Source: Spirosoma arboris (GTDB lineage Bacteria > Bacteroidota > Bacteroidia > Cytophagales > Spirosomataceae). From it: DNA of 64,000 nt. This document shows positions 46,073 through 55,481 of this stretch, in pieces. How positions within the stretch are numbered: position 1 is the first letter of the stretch; every line of letters starts with the position of its first letter. The translations under genes and the position numbers were made by a program. Where the stretch lies: contig NZ_WPIN01000014.1 in the NCBI RefSeq assembly GCF_009754945.1, forward strand, positions 160,683 through 224,682. Direction: 5' to 3'. The notes under the pieces were generated by a model. The model ran no database searches, had not been told where the DNA came from, and saw only the letters and a list, made by a program, of their open reading frames with translations.

Positions 46073-47545
46073 ATGGCAAAAGCAATTCCGTCCCGTAGTG
46101 AAAATTATTCCGAGTGGTATAACGAATTAATTAAAAAGGCTGACCTGGCCGAAAATTCAGCCGTTCGGGGCTGTATGGTTATCAAACCCTATGGGTTTTC
46201 GATCTGGGAAAAAATGCAGCGAGCATTGGATGATATGTTCAAAGAAACAGGCCATTCGAACGCTTATTTTCCTTTGTTTATCCCGAAGTCATTCCTGAGT
46301 AAAGAAGCGTCGCACGTAGAAGGCTTTGCCAAAGAGTGCGCCGTTGTAACGCACTACCGGCTTAAAAATGCTGAAGATGGTTCGGGAGTAATTGTTGATC
46401 CTGAGGCTAAACTGGAAGAAGAATTGATTGTACGGCCTACTTCGGAAACGGTAATCTGGAGCACGTACAAAAACTGGATTCAATCTTATCGTGACCTGCC
46501 ATTGCTCATTAACCAATGGGCCAACGTAGTGCGCTGGGAAATGCGGACACGAATTTTTTTGCGAACAACCGAATTCCTTTGGCAGGAAGGTCATACAGCT
46601 CACGCAACGTCTGAGGAAGCACAAGCCGAAACCCAGCAAATGCTTGATGTATACGCAACGTTCGCCGAAGAATGGATGGCTGTACCGGTCATCAAAGGCG
46701 CTAAAACAGCCAATGAGCGGTTCGCCGGAGCCGAAGATACGCTCTGTATCGAGGCTATGATGCAGGATGGCAAGGCGCTTCAGGCCGGTACGTCGCACTT
46801 TTTGGGGCAGAATTTTGCGAAGGCGTTTGACGTGCAGTTTCTGAACAAACAGAATCAACTGGATTACGTTTGGGGTACTTCCTGGGGTGTTTCGACCCGG
46901 TTGATGGGCGCTTTGATTATGGCTCACTCCGACGACGATGGACTGGTGTTACCGCCAAAACTGGCCCCTATTCAGGTGGTTATTGTGCCAATTTACCGGA
47001 CTGAAGAACAACTGGAACAACTAACAGCTAAGTTGAAACCGCTGATTCAGGAATTGAAAAAAGCAGGAATTTCGGTGAAATATGATGATTCGGATGCCAA
47101 CAAACCCGGCTGGAAGTTTGCCGAGTATGAATTGCGTGGTGTTCCGGTTCGGTTGGCAATGGGCGGTCGTGATCTGGAAAATGGCACGGTCGAAATAGCC
47201 CGGCGCGATTTGAAAACTAAAGAAACCGTTTCGTTTGACGGCCTGACTGAGCGTATTAAAGCGTTGCTGGATGATATCCAGCAGACTATTTACGCGAAAG
47301 CCAGGACATTCCGTCAAGACAATACTTTCCGGGTCGATACATTCGAGCAGTTTCAGGAACAAATTGAGAAAGGAGGCTTTTTGATGGCTCACTGGGATGG
47401 GACATCTGAAACCGAGGAAGCCATTAAAGAAGCCACTAAAGCCACTATTCGCTGCATTCCGTTCGATCAGGAAGTCGAAGAAGGCGTTTGTGTGTATTCA
47501 GGCAAACCTTCGAAAGGGCGCGTCGTGTTTGCCCGGGCGTATTAA
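46073..47545 (+). CDS. proS: Prolyl-tRNA synthetase (short, archaeal/eukaryote-like type)
   Basis: 490 residues without the bacterial editing insertion, hence the type-3 ProRS found in Bacteroidota. Class II motifs are VRPTSETVIW, QWANVVRWEMRTRIFLRTTE and the GTSHFLGQNFAKAFDV core; the C-terminal zinc-binding-like domain ends CVYSGKPSKGRVVFARAY. It charges tRNA-Pro. A promoter box lies 120 nt upstream and a long hairpin starts 14 nt after the stop. Confidence 0.97.
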   Translation: MAKAIPSRSENYSEWYNELIKKADLAENSAVRGCMVIKPYGFSIWEKMQRALDDMFKETGHSNAYFPLFIPKSFLSKEASHVEGFAKECAVVTHYRLKNAEDGSGVIVDPEAKLEEELIVRPTSETVIWSTYKNWIQSYRDLPLLINQWANVVRWEMRTRIFLRTTEFLWQEGHTAHATSEEAQAETQQMLDVYATFAEEWMAVPVIKGAKTANERFAGAEDTLCIEAMMQDGKALQAGTSHFLGQNFAKAFDVQFLNKQNQLDYVWGTSWGVSTRLMGALIMAHSDDDGLVLPPKLAPIQVVIVPIYRTEEQLEQLTAKLKPLIQELKKAGISVKYDDSDANKPGWKFAEYELRGVPVRLAMGGRDLENGTVEIARRDLKTKETVSFDGLTERIKALLDDIQQTIYAKARTFRQDNTFRVDTFEQFQEQIEKGGFLMAHWDGTSETEEAIKEATKATIRCIPFDQEVEEGVCVYSGKPSKGRVVFARAY

Positions 47546-47558
47546 AAATAGGTAAGGG

Positions 47559-47631
47559 TAGTCAAAAAATGGTCAGGTATTGTCAGGTCTAGTTTAGCAA
47601 CTCTTGATAATATCTGACCATTTTTTGATTA
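47559..47631 (+). terminator. 27-bp hairpin downstream of proS with three G-U pairs
   Basis: Arm 47559-47585 pairs with 47605-47631. The arms differ at three positions, and each is a G on the left and T on the right, giving G-U wobble pairs in the plus-strand RNA. This suggests selection on the proS transcript. Confidence 0.75.
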
Positions 47632-47839
47632 TACCTGGTAGCCTATAATTTAGCCAACCATTCATCGGTTGAAATGGGTGATCTGCCGATTTTTTCCGGG
47701 CTCCGGTCTATTGCGTTTTTGGGAGTGAGCGAACTACTGTTGTTTTGACTCATGAATTTATGGTCTTACCATGAGGAGGTATTTCTATGCCGGAATATCG
47801 CTCATCCATATAGACTGTTTAAACCCCAAACGTATACCT

Positions 47840-48817
47840 ATGAGTACCAGACGTTCGTTCCTTCGTGATGCCGGAGCTTTAACATTAGGCGGTCTTGTTT
47901 TGCCCCAATTGTCTCAGGCCGATTCCCTATTTTCTGCCATAGCTCCCCGCCCAATTGGGCTTCAGTTATTTACGCTGTTTAAGCCTATGAGCGATGATCC
48001 GAAAGGAACCCTCGAAAAAGTGGCAGCCGTGGGCTATAAGGAAGTTGAATCGGCTTTTAGTTTAAGGGGTGGCTATTACGGCTATACCGCAAAGGAATTT
48101 AAAAAAGTGGTCGAAGGACTGGGTATGACATGGCGGGCTCACCATGCTATGGGCGCACCATTCCGTCCACGGCCAACACCACCCTCCAGCGCAACCGGAA
48201 CTGCAAGTGGAGGACAAGGAGCAGGTGGTGCCAATCCACGTCCGGCGATGGATTTTTCCAAGATGCCTCCCATGCTCAGCCTGCGAGATAACTACCAGCA
48301 GCTCGTTGACGAAGCGGGTGAAGGGGGATTGACTTATCTGGTTTGTGCCAGTACCCCTGTGGCCACGCTCGATGAGATTCAGAAGTCCATTGAGGTATTT
48401 CAGAAAACGGGTGAGGCTTGTAAAAAAGCGGGTATCGGGTTTGCCTATCATAACCACGCCACCGAATTTGATGCCGTTGAAGGTGGGAAAACACCCTATG
48501 ATTTAATCCTTTCGCAAACAGACAAAGAGCTGGTTAAGATGGAGTTAGATCTTGCCTGGGCTGTGAAGGCGGGTAAAGACCCCGTTAAATTATTTCAGGA
48601 GCATCCGGGCCGTTTCCCGCTCTGGCATACCAAGGATATCAAGTCTGATCTGAAAACGATTACGGAGGTAGGCAATGGAGTCGTAGATTTTAAAAGTGCG
48701 TTTGCAGCCGCTAAAACGGCTGGACTGAAGTACTTCTTTGTGGAGCAGGACATGGCGGCTCAGCCTATCGAGAGTATTACAACCAGTTATACGTACCTGA
48801 AAAATCTACAAGCCTGA
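47840..48817 (+). CDS. Sugar phosphate isomerase/epimerase (TIM barrel, Tat-type signal)
   Basis: 325 residues from ATG 47840, which opens a twin-arginine signal (STRRSFLRDAGALTLGG); a longer frame to 47771 is rejected. The barrel has IGLQLFTLFKPM, VGYKEVESAF, FAYHNHATEFD and LDLAWAVKAG, typical of AP-endonuclease-2-like isomerases. A Pro/Gly/Ala-rich insert (about 118-150) interrupts the domain and carries no known motif. Its partner downstream is a PQQ-type dehydrogenase, suggesting periplasmic oxidation of a sugar and its isomers (inference). Confidence 0.88.
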   Translation: MSTRRSFLRDAGALTLGGLVLPQLSQADSLFSAIAPRPIGLQLFTLFKPMSDDPKGTLEKVAAVGYKEVESAFSLRGGYYGYTAKEFKKVVEGLGMTWRAHHAMGAPFRPRPTPPSSATGTASGGQGAGGANPRPAMDFSKMPPMLSLRDNYQQLVDEAGEGGLTYLVCASTPVATLDEIQKSIEVFQKTGEACKKAGIGFAYHNHATEFDAVEGGKTPYDLILSQTDKELVKMELDLAWAVKAGKDPVKLFQEHPGRFPLWHTKDIKSDLKTITEVGNGVVDFKSAFAAAKTAGLKYFFVEQDMAAQPIESITTSYTYLKNLQA

Positions 48818-48831
48818 TCAGACGAGTTGTT

Positions 48832-51714
48832 ATGAAAAAAATAAATTTGATCGGAAAGAAGTGGCCCCAGCATTTTGCCTGGCCACTGTCAATTTCCCTG
48901 CAGGCGGTGCTGGTGCTTGGATTAGCGTCTTTTGTGATGCAGGACGATTCACCATCCCAAAAGCCCGATGAGAGCCGCTTTACCCCTGTAGTCGTGGCCG
49001 ATGATCTTGACGAACCAATGACGTTCGAGGTGCTGAAAGATGGGACTGCTTATATTATTGAGCGAAAAGGGGGCTTTAAGAAATACGACCCGGTTACCAA
49101 AACGGTCGACCTGATTGCGACGATTCCGGTTAACACAAAATATACCTCGGCGGAGGGTAAGGTATCGGAAGCGGAGGAAGGTTTGATGGGAATGAGTCTT
49201 GATCCGAATTTCTCAACCAACCATTGGGTGTACTTATATTATGCCCATCCGACCGAGAAAAAACACATCCTGACGCGATGGGAGTTACGGGATAATAAAC
49301 TGGTCGATAACTCAGAAAAAGTTTTGATCGAAGTGCCCACTCAGCGTGAAGTATGCTGTCATACCGGCGGGGGAATGACCTGGGATCGAGCGGGTAATCT
49401 TTACCTAACGGTTGGTAATAATACGGGTAATCAGCAGGCCGCTCAAACCGATGAGCGACCTGGTCGCAGTAGTTGGGACGATCAGGGGCACGCTGGGAAT
49501 ACGGAGGATCTGCGGGGTAAAATACTGCGTATCCATCCCGAAGCCAACGGTACCTACACCATCCCGACGGGTAACCTGTTTCCAAAGGGGACAGCCAAGA
49601 CCCGGCCCGAAATTTATTCGATGGGGCACCGCAATCCCTGGCGGATATCAATTGATAGTAAGACGGGTTACATCTATTGGGGCGAAGTTGGGCCCGATGC
49701 CACTGCCGACTCAGAGATTGGCCCCCGCGGATATGACGAACTGAATCAGGCCCGAAAGCCAGGCAATTTTGGCTGGCCCTGGTTTGTAGGGAACAATCAG
49801 CCATTCCCGGTCTATGACTACGCGGAGAAAAAGCCATTAGAGAAAAAAGATCCGACTAAGCCGATTAACAATTCGCCAAATAACACGGGTTTAAAGGAGT
49901 TGCCACCTGTAGCACCGCCGTTTATTTATTATCCCTATGGCGTTTCTGAAGATTTCCCATTAGTGGGTACAGGATCGCGTTCTGCAACAGGCGGACCAGT
50001 TTATCATCAGGCTGATTTTAAAGGTGCGAAACGGCCCTGGCCTGCTTATTACGAGAACAAATGGATTATCACCGATTTCTCGCGGGGCTGGATTATGGCT
50101 GTCACGATGGATGCCGAGGGTAATTATAAATCGATGGAGCGTGTATTGCCCAACTATCACCCTGTTGAGCCCATTGACATGAAGTTTGGTCCTGATGGGG
50201 ATTTATATACACTGGAATATGGTAGTAACTGGTTCCGTAAAAGCGACAATGCCAAGCTGGTTCGGATTGAGTACAATGGCGGTAACCGGAAACCCATTGT
50301 CGAAGTATCAGCCAGTAAAAAAGGAGGCACCGTTCCTCTGAATCTAACGCTGTTAACTAATGGTACGAAAGATTTCGATGGTGACAAACTGACCTATCAG
50401 TGGAAGATAACGGCCCCTGGAATGACCCCTCAGGTCTTCAACGTTGCTGAACCTGAAATCAAACTGGAAAAAGCAGGTGTCTATACGGCTACACTAACAG
50501 TAACCGACTCAAAAGGAGCCGCTAACAGCAAATCGATGAAGCTAATTGCGGGAAATGAGCCACCTGCGGTGGCGGTTAACCTGACCAGCAATAAAACGTT
50601 TTTCTTCCCAGATCAACCCATTCGGTACGTCGTTAGTGTGGACGATAAGGAAGATGGTAGCCTGAGCAATGGTAAAATTGCGCCCGAAAAAGTGGCCATG
50701 AGCATTGATTATACCTCAGAAGGGTTCGATTATGCCGAAGTTATGCAGAGCCAGCGAAGTGTCGATGCATCCACCCAGTATGCGGTTGCACAAACGCTCA
50801 TTAGCCAGAGTGATTGCAAAGTTTGCCATCAGGTGAATACAAAATCGGTTGGTCCCATGTTTACCGCTATCGCAACAAAGTACAAAGGTAATACTGGAGC
50901 AACCGATCAACTGGTCAAGAAAATTCGGAATGGTGGAGTAGGGGTATGGGGTGACGTTGCCATGCCTGGTCACCCAGCAATGTCGGTAGCCGATGCCGAA
51001 ATTATTGTGAAGTATATCCTGAATGTAAACGAGAAGACATTCAGTTCGCTGCCGATACAGGGGAGTTATAGCGTCAAAGTACCAGAAGGTGATAACGGAC
51101 AGGGCTCGGTGCTGGTGCGGGCTGCTTATACCGACCGGGGTGGCAAAACCGTTCCCACACAAACATCCGAACGCATGATCGTGCTGCGTAGTCCACAAGT
51201 GAATGCCTCAGATGCGTCTGTCGTTCTCGGAGCTGATTTAAAAGCGCGGGGTATGGGTAAAGGTATGAATGTCATTCCCTACGCCAATAGCTATATTGGT
51301 TTCCATCGTCTCGATCTAACGGGTATCAAACAACTGGATTTTGGCGCTTCTGCCCAGCGACGCGAAGGTAGTTCGGGAGGCATCATCGAAGCGCACTTGA
51401 ATTCACCTACGGGGCCGCTTATTGGTGAAGCCAATGTCGAACTGGCACCTGAAGTCGATATGGCCAAGCTAATGGCCCAGATGGAATCGGGTGCAGCTAC
51501 GCCACCAGCTAGTGCATCGGCAACAGCGGGCGCGCCTAATTCGGCGGCAAGTCCCGCTCGATTCAGGCGACCTGCTCCTTCAGTTAAAATGGCACTAAAA
51601 GATACAGAGGGCATTCACGACGTTTACTTCGTCTTTAAAAACGATAAAGCCAAAGCGATTCAACCGCTTATGACGGTGGCGGGTATTAAGTTTATGGAAT
51701 CAGTAAGTCAGTAG
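48832..51714 (+). CDS. PQQ-type sugar dehydrogenase with PKD domain and cytochrome c module
   Basis: 960 residues with an N-terminal hydrophobic export segment. Order: a six-bladed glucose/sorbosone dehydrogenase-like propeller (about 60-480, CCHTGGGMTWDRAGNLYL; MGHRNPWRI), a PKD domain (about 490-580, DGDKLTYQWKI), a cytochrome c domain with C662KVCH and distal Met in GDVAMPGHPAMS, and a C-terminal CBM6-like region with a Pro/Ala-rich insert (SGAATPPASASA). It probably oxidises a sugar in the periplasm and passes electrons to its own haem. It starts 14 nt after the isomerase stop. Confidence 0.9.
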   Translation: MKKINLIGKKWPQHFAWPLSISLQAVLVLGLASFVMQDDSPSQKPDESRFTPVVVADDLDEPMTFEVLKDGTAYIIERKGGFKKYDPVTKTVDLIATIPVNTKYTSAEGKVSEAEEGLMGMSLDPNFSTNHWVYLYYAHPTEKKHILTRWELRDNKLVDNSEKVLIEVPTQREVCCHTGGGMTWDRAGNLYLTVGNNTGNQQAAQTDERPGRSSWDDQGHAGNTEDLRGKILRIHPEANGTYTIPTGNLFPKGTAKTRPEIYSMGHRNPWRISIDSKTGYIYWGEVGPDATADSEIGPRGYDELNQARKPGNFGWPWFVGNNQPFPVYDYAEKKPLEKKDPTKPINNSPNNTGLKELPPVAPPFIYYPYGVSEDFPLVGTGSRSATGGPVYHQADFKGAKRPWPAYYENKWIITDFSRGWIMAVTMDAEGNYKSMERVLPNYHPVEPIDMKFGPDGDLYTLEYGSNWFRKSDNAKLVRIEYNGGNRKPIVEVSASKKGGTVPLNLTLLTNGTKDFDGDKLTYQWKITAPGMTPQVFNVAEPEIKLEKAGVYTATLTVTDSKGAANSKSMKLIAGNEPPAVAVNLTSNKTFFFPDQPIRYVVSVDDKEDGSLSNGKIAPEKVAMSIDYTSEGFDYAEVMQSQRSVDASTQYAVAQTLISQSDCKVCHQVNTKSVGPMFTAIATKYKGNTGATDQLVKKIRNGGVGVWGDVAMPGHPAMSVADAEIIVKYILNVNEKTFSSLPIQGSYSVKVPEGDNGQGSVLVRAAYTDRGGKTVPTQTSERMIVLRSPQVNASDASVVLGADLKARGMGKGMNVIPYANSYIGFHRLDLTGIKQLDFGASAQRREGSSGGIIEAHLNSPTGPLIGEANVELAPEVDMAKLMAQMESGAATPPASASATAGAPNSAASPARFRRPAPSVKMALKDTEGIHDVYFVFKNDKAKAIQPLMTVAGIKFMESVSQ

Positions 51715-51835
51715 TTTGACCGTTCGGTGTAAACTTTTAATGTCAGTAGCGAGTTGGTAAAAATTAACGTAGAAGCAAATTCTTGTCGGAAGTTCCGGTA
51801 TTTTTGCGAAGCGTTTACAACAAACCACTTGTATT

Positions 51836-52288
51836 ATGGCACAAGCAAAATCTGGTGACACCGTTCAGGTGCATTACACAGGAACCCTAACCGATGGAAC
51901 CATATTTGATTCATCAGCAGGACGTACACCACTGGAATTTACAGTTGGTAGCGGCCAGGTGATTAAAGGATTCGATGAAGGAGTGGCGGGTATGAATCAG
52001 GGTGAAAAGAAAACCATTAACATTCCGGTAGAGGATGCCTATGGACCTGCCAACGAAGAAATGATTTTCACGTTGAACCGTTCAGATATTCCGGATGATA
52101 TCCCACTTGAAGTGGGCATGACGCTCAATATGCATGAAGATGGCAACCCCCGGCCTATCCCGGTCATCGTTCGCGATCTTACAGAAACGAACGTTACGCT
52201 CGATGCAAACCACCCGCTGGCGGGCCAGGAGCTTACCTTCGAAGTTGAGCTTGTTGGCGTAAAATCGCCTTCCGGATTGATTTTGTAA
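51836..52288 (+). CDS. SlyD-type FKBP peptidyl-prolyl isomerase
   Basis: 150 residues. FKBP motifs VQVHYTGTLTDGTIFDSS and GSGQVIKGFDEGVAGMNQGE, an insert-in-flap chaperone domain (NEEMIFTLNRSDIPDDI to TLDANHPLAG), and a closing FEVELVGV. It lacks the His-rich metal tail of E. coli SlyD. A general folding aid with prolyl cis-trans isomerase activity. Its stop codon is the first base of a perfect 39-bp palindrome. Confidence 0.95.
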   Translation: MAQAKSGDTVQVHYTGTLTDGTIFDSSAGRTPLEFTVGSGQVIKGFDEGVAGMNQGEKKTINIPVEDAYGPANEEMIFTLNRSDIPDDIPLEVGMTLNMHEDGNPRPIPVIVRDLTETNVTLDANHPLAGQELTFEVELVGVKSPSGLIL

Positions 52289-52367
52289 GATTCTGAAATA
52301 ACTGAAGTGGGTGAACTGACTTTAAACGTAAAGTCAGTTCACCCACTTCAGTTATTTCAGAATCTTA
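52286..52367. repeat. Perfect 39-bp inverted repeat with 4-nt loop
   Basis: Arms 52286-52324 and 52329-52367 are exact reverse complements; loop AACG. The left arm begins with the TAA of the FKBP gene, and the convergent gene stop lies 3 nt after the right arm, so the palindrome fills the entire convergent gap. There is no U-tract, so the effect would come from the stem itself. Confidence 0.95.
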
Positions 52368-52369
52368 GT

Positions 52370-52777
52370 TTACTCCGCTTTCTTTTCTAAGAGCAGCAAT
52401 TCGCTCAACTCACGGAGGGCGGTTTGGATACCCCGTAAATTGGCGCGAGCCACATAGGCCGCTAAGGCAACAGTGATCGCTCCTACATTTAAAGCAAGGG
52501 GCAAATTGTGGATATGTTTCAGGCTTGATTGAGCATCGGCAGTAGCCTGCTGAATGCGCTCTGCCATTTCGGTCACATCGACAAAGGCCGGCCGACTTGC
52601 CAGCGTTTGAAGATCCTGAGCCCGATTGAGTAGGCTATTTTGATAAGCATTGAGGTCTAAATGTTGCTCATGCGATAGTTCTGGCCAATGGACTACCTGA
52701 TACTCGTTGAGTGCCTGAGCCATGTTGCAATAGCTTCTTATAATGCCAGTACGTTGATCCGGCGTAAAATCTTCCAT
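52370..52777 (-). CDS. Hypothetical protein
   Basis: 135 residues, not recognised. It is predicted helical (coiled-coil-like stretch SELLLLEKKAE at the C-terminus) with a hydrophobic segment LPLALNVGAITVALAAYVARA around 95-115 that may be membrane-associated. No signal peptide. Probably expressed alone; a 321-nt gap with a terminator separates it from the next minus-strand gene. Confidence 0.6.
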   Translation of the reverse strand: MEDFTPDQRTGIIRSYCNMAQALNEYQVVHWPELSHEQHLDLNAYQNSLLNRAQDLQTLASRPAFVDVTEMAERIQQATADAQSSLKHIHNLPLALNVGAITVALAAYVARANLRGIQTALRELSELLLLEKKAE

Positions 52778-53098
52778 AAACAGATTGGGTTCTGCATCTA
52801 TCCACCGTCTGGGAAATGGTTGGACTTTACTGGTAAATTAAGTCACTAACTGTTGATTAACGGGCTAACTTTTGAACGAACGGTCAAAAATATGAAGCTC
52901 AACTGGCACTCTTCCGAGGTAGTGGGGATGGTGTAAACTCCGATTTAAGCTGCTGTTAAAATCAAAAAAAGCCCGCTGCCTTCGTAAGAAGGCAGCGGGC
53001 AGAATTAGTGGTGTGGCCAGGCTTGTCCGAAAAGACTGACCACGTGTGTTGAGAGTGGGTAATGAACTTCGTAAAGGCGAGTCGCCGTCGAATTCAGC
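52778..53098. other. Intergenic region with terminator
   Basis: No gene is seen. It contains the terminator at 52971-53000; the rest is unremarkable upstream sequence of the hypothetical gene. Confidence 0.5.
52971..53000 (-). terminator. Terminator of the secreted hypothetical protein gene
   Basis: A perfect 13-bp GC-rich stem GCCCGCTGCCTTC / GAAGGCAGCGGGC with GTAA loop; the minus-strand U-tract follows (52964-52970). Confidence 0.9.
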
Positions 53099-53704
53099 TT
53101 AGTGCTGAATGTCAATACGAGTCGTAAATTGTTTCTGATTTGGGCCAACCACAAATGTGTAGGCTCCAGCAGGTAAACTAGATAAATCGAATCGGCGAGT
53201 TGTGCCTTTGAAAGAATCTACTTGTACCAGAACGTTCTGAGGATCGTAGATAGCTACAGTTGATTCTTCTACGTTTTTAGAAGGCAACACGACTTCGATC
53301 TTGTTCTTTTCATAAGCAGTCAGCGTTGGCTCAGCAACTTGTTGCAGGTTGCGGTCGTCGATGTTTACCGAGTTGGCTTTAATCGTAAGCCCTTGCGACA
53401 TCCACCAGGCGTTGTTGCCAGCCGTCAGAAAATACTGACCATCGGGTAAGCTGTTCAGGTTGAACGAGGTTGCCTTCTGGTTGTTTTTGGTGATGATTCC
53501 CCGGTAGAGAACGTTGCCGTCTGCATCAATGATTGCCACGTCAACGGGTGCCCCCGGCTTTGTATAAACACGTACTTTCTTTTGTTCGGACTTCTCAACT
53601 TTCACACCACCCATTCCTGAACCATTGTCTGCATTAGCAACTCCTGTGCCGGCTAGACTCCATACTGACAAGAGTACAGCGATTGATAAACGGATTTTTT
53701 TCAT
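53099..53704 (-). CDS. Secreted beta-sandwich hypothetical protein
   Basis: 201 residues with a signal peptide (LSIAVLLSVWSLAGTGVANA). Two related beta-rich halves resemble the T9SS-type sorting fold/DUF3244-like small Ig domains: KVRVYTKPGAPVDVAIIDAD and TVAIYDPQNVLVQVDSF; RFDLSSLPAGAYTFVVG is a typical sorting-domain ending, but no cargo domain precedes it. It is possibly a stand-alone envelope protein. A weak CACCTTTG box lies upstream of its start. Confidence 0.7.
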   Translation of the reverse strand: MKKIRLSIAVLLSVWSLAGTGVANADNGSGMGGVKVEKSEQKKVRVYTKPGAPVDVAIIDADGNVLYRGIITKNNQKATSFNLNSLPDGQYFLTAGNNAWWMSQGLTIKANSVNIDDRNLQQVAEPTLTAYEKNKIEVVLPSKNVEESTVAIYDPQNVLVQVDSFKGTTRRFDLSSLPAGAYTFVVGPNQKQFTTRIDIQH

Positions 53705-54218
53705 TGGTTTGAAATTTTGTTTTAACCGCTACAAAGGTGTGGGGTAAACACGATTTAATGCAATAGGTAAGTCCGTTTACAGCCTGTTATAGATGAATAT
53801 TCATGTAAAAACACAATTTGCTATAGGTTTAGTAGGGCGATTATTAAAAAAGTACAACAAGTCCCTATAAATAACGTATGAATTGTATTTTTCTAATAAT
53901 TTTAAATAATAGGATTTTTTGAATTTGAAAGTCTATTTTTTAGTCATATTATTCTATTTTGTGAAAAACAGTTAAATACATAAGTAAACCAACTGCCGTT
54001 AACTCGGGTAAAAAATAGGGAAAACCACCCTTTTGACGCATACCAGATTAACCTTTGCCAATCTAAGATCGATGGAAGAGTCAATTTTATTATTGTAAAA
54101 TACCATTATTGAGAAAATAGTACTACTTGGAGTTTTGCAGGATTTTTATAGAAATAGTTATATTTTTGAGGTCAGGTACTTTTGCTTAAAAACAACTTAT
54201 TTATACTTCACGAAACGG
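53705..54218. other. AT-rich divergent promoter region
   Basis: 514 bp, very AT-rich between 53800 and 54160. It holds the TTTG / TATTTTTG promoter at 54134-54168 for the hydroxy-acid oxidase gene; no gene and no repeat are visible otherwise. Confidence 0.5.
54134..54168 (+). promoter_or_regulatory. Bacteroidota-type promoter of the FMN oxidase gene
   Basis: TTTG (54134-54137) and TATTTTTG (54161-54168), spacer 23 nt, the same spacing as the proS promoter. A second partial box TACTTTTG follows at 54177. Start would be near 54175, placing the ATG at 54219 and excluding a longer frame from 54135. Confidence 0.6.
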
Positions 54219-55481
54219 ATGGGAGCTTTAGATTGGCAACGGAAAATTTATCTGGATGGCTTTGCGGGACAAGTTTCCAAAATTTCGCCCAACGCGTTTC
54301 AATTAGAGCAAGCTGCCAGTCGCCAAATGACAGCCGAAGCAGCAGCTTATATTCTGGGAGGGGCAGGGAGTGAGCAAACCATTTTAGCGAATCAAAAGGG
54401 TTTTGGACATTGGAAAATTGTGCCCCGGATGCTCCGAAACGTAGAGAATCCAGACCTTAGTATCGAATTGCTGGGTCAGAAACTACCCTCGCCGATTCTG
54501 CTAGCGCCTATCGGCGTGCTGGAAATGGCACATCCAGAGGCTGACCTAGCGGTAGCGCGAGCGGCTATGGCAACAGGCGTGCCGTTCATTTTTTCAAATC
54601 AGGCATCGGTGTCGATGGAAGCATGTTCAGAGGCTATGGGTAATTCAATGCGCCTGTTTCAACTCTACTGGAGCCGCTCCCGCGATTTAGTAACCAGCTT
54701 TGTCAAACGAGCTGAAGCCTGTGGTTGTAGCGCCATAGTACTGACACTTGATACAACGATGCTTGGCTGGCGAACGCAGGATCTGGCACTGGGACATCTG
54801 CCATTTTTGCATGGCAAGGGTCTCGCTCAATATACCTCTGATCCGGTTTTTCAACAACTTCTGGACGAATTTCTTCAACGCCCACCTGCCGCCCGTCCGT
54901 CCATAACAACTACGACCCTCAGGAATTTGCTGGGCTCTGTTCGACGGTATCCAACAGGTTCATTTCTGCATAAACTACGCTCAGGGAGAGCCATGGGGGC
55001 TGTTTCATTGTTTTCGGGCATCTATAGTAATCCGACCATCACCTGGGACGATCTGGCGTTTTTACGCGGGCAAACCCGATTACCAATACTACTCAAAGGA
55101 ATTTTACACCCTGACGATGCCCGTAAAGCAGTGGACTACGGTATGGATGGTGTCATTGTTTCTAATCATGGCGGGCGGCAGGTAGATGGGTCAATTAGTA
55201 CCATTGAAGCACTTCCGAGTGTAGTAGCGGCTGTAAATGGGCAATTACCTGTGTTGCTTGACAGTGGTATTCGGGGTGGGGCAGATGTGATTAAGGCACT
55301 TGCCCTGGGAGCTAAAGCCGTTTGCCTGGGTCGTCCTTACGTTTATGGCCTTGCGCTGGAAGGACAGCGTGGAGTTGAAACTGTGATTCGAAATTTACTG
55401 GCAGATCTGGAACTGACACTGGGCCTAAGTGGCTATAAGACCCTGGCAGAGCTTACTACCGACAGCCTCCGTCTTAGTTAA
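54219..55481 (+). CDS. FMN-dependent alpha-hydroxy-acid oxidase/dehydrogenase
   Basis: 420 residues from ATG 54219 (promoter position decides the start). FMN-binding and catalytic motifs of the LldD/glycolate-oxidase family are intact: MLRNVENPDLSIELLGQKLP, SPILLAPIGVLEMAHPEADL, VSNHGGRQVDG with the catalytic His, and LDSGIRGGADVIKALALGA. It oxidises an alpha-hydroxy acid such as lactate; whether it uses oxygen or a quinone is not visible. Confidence 0.93.
   Translation: MGALDWQRKIYLDGFAGQVSKISPNAFQLEQAASRQMTAEAAAYILGGAGSEQTILANQKGFGHWKIVPRMLRNVENPDLSIELLGQKLPSPILLAPIGVLEMAHPEADLAVARAAMATGVPFIFSNQASVSMEACSEAMGNSMRLFQLYWSRSRDLVTSFVKRAEACGCSAIVLTLDTTMLGWRTQDLALGHLPFLHGKGLAQYTSDPVFQQLLDEFLQRPPAARPSITTTTLRNLLGSVRRYPTGSFLHKLRSGRAMGAVSLFSGIYSNPTITWDDLAFLRGQTRLPILLKGILHPDDARKAVDYGMDGVIVSNHGGRQVDGSISTIEALPSVVAAVNGQLPVLLDSGIRGGADVIKALALGAKAVCLGRPYVYGLALEGQRGVETVIRNLLADLELTLGLSGYKTLAELTTDSLRLS

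Noticed and set aside
46289..46927. 212-codon minus-strand frame
   Set aside because: It is the antisense shadow of proS, whose motifs are intact.
47771..47839. Upstream ATG with AGGAGG-like sequence before the isomerase
   Set aside because: It precedes the Tat signal with an unconserved segment; the twin-arginine signal starts at 47840.
54135..54218. N-terminal extension of the FMN oxidase frame
   Set aside because: It lies inside the TTTG / TATTTTTG promoter, and the predicted transcript would start near 54175.
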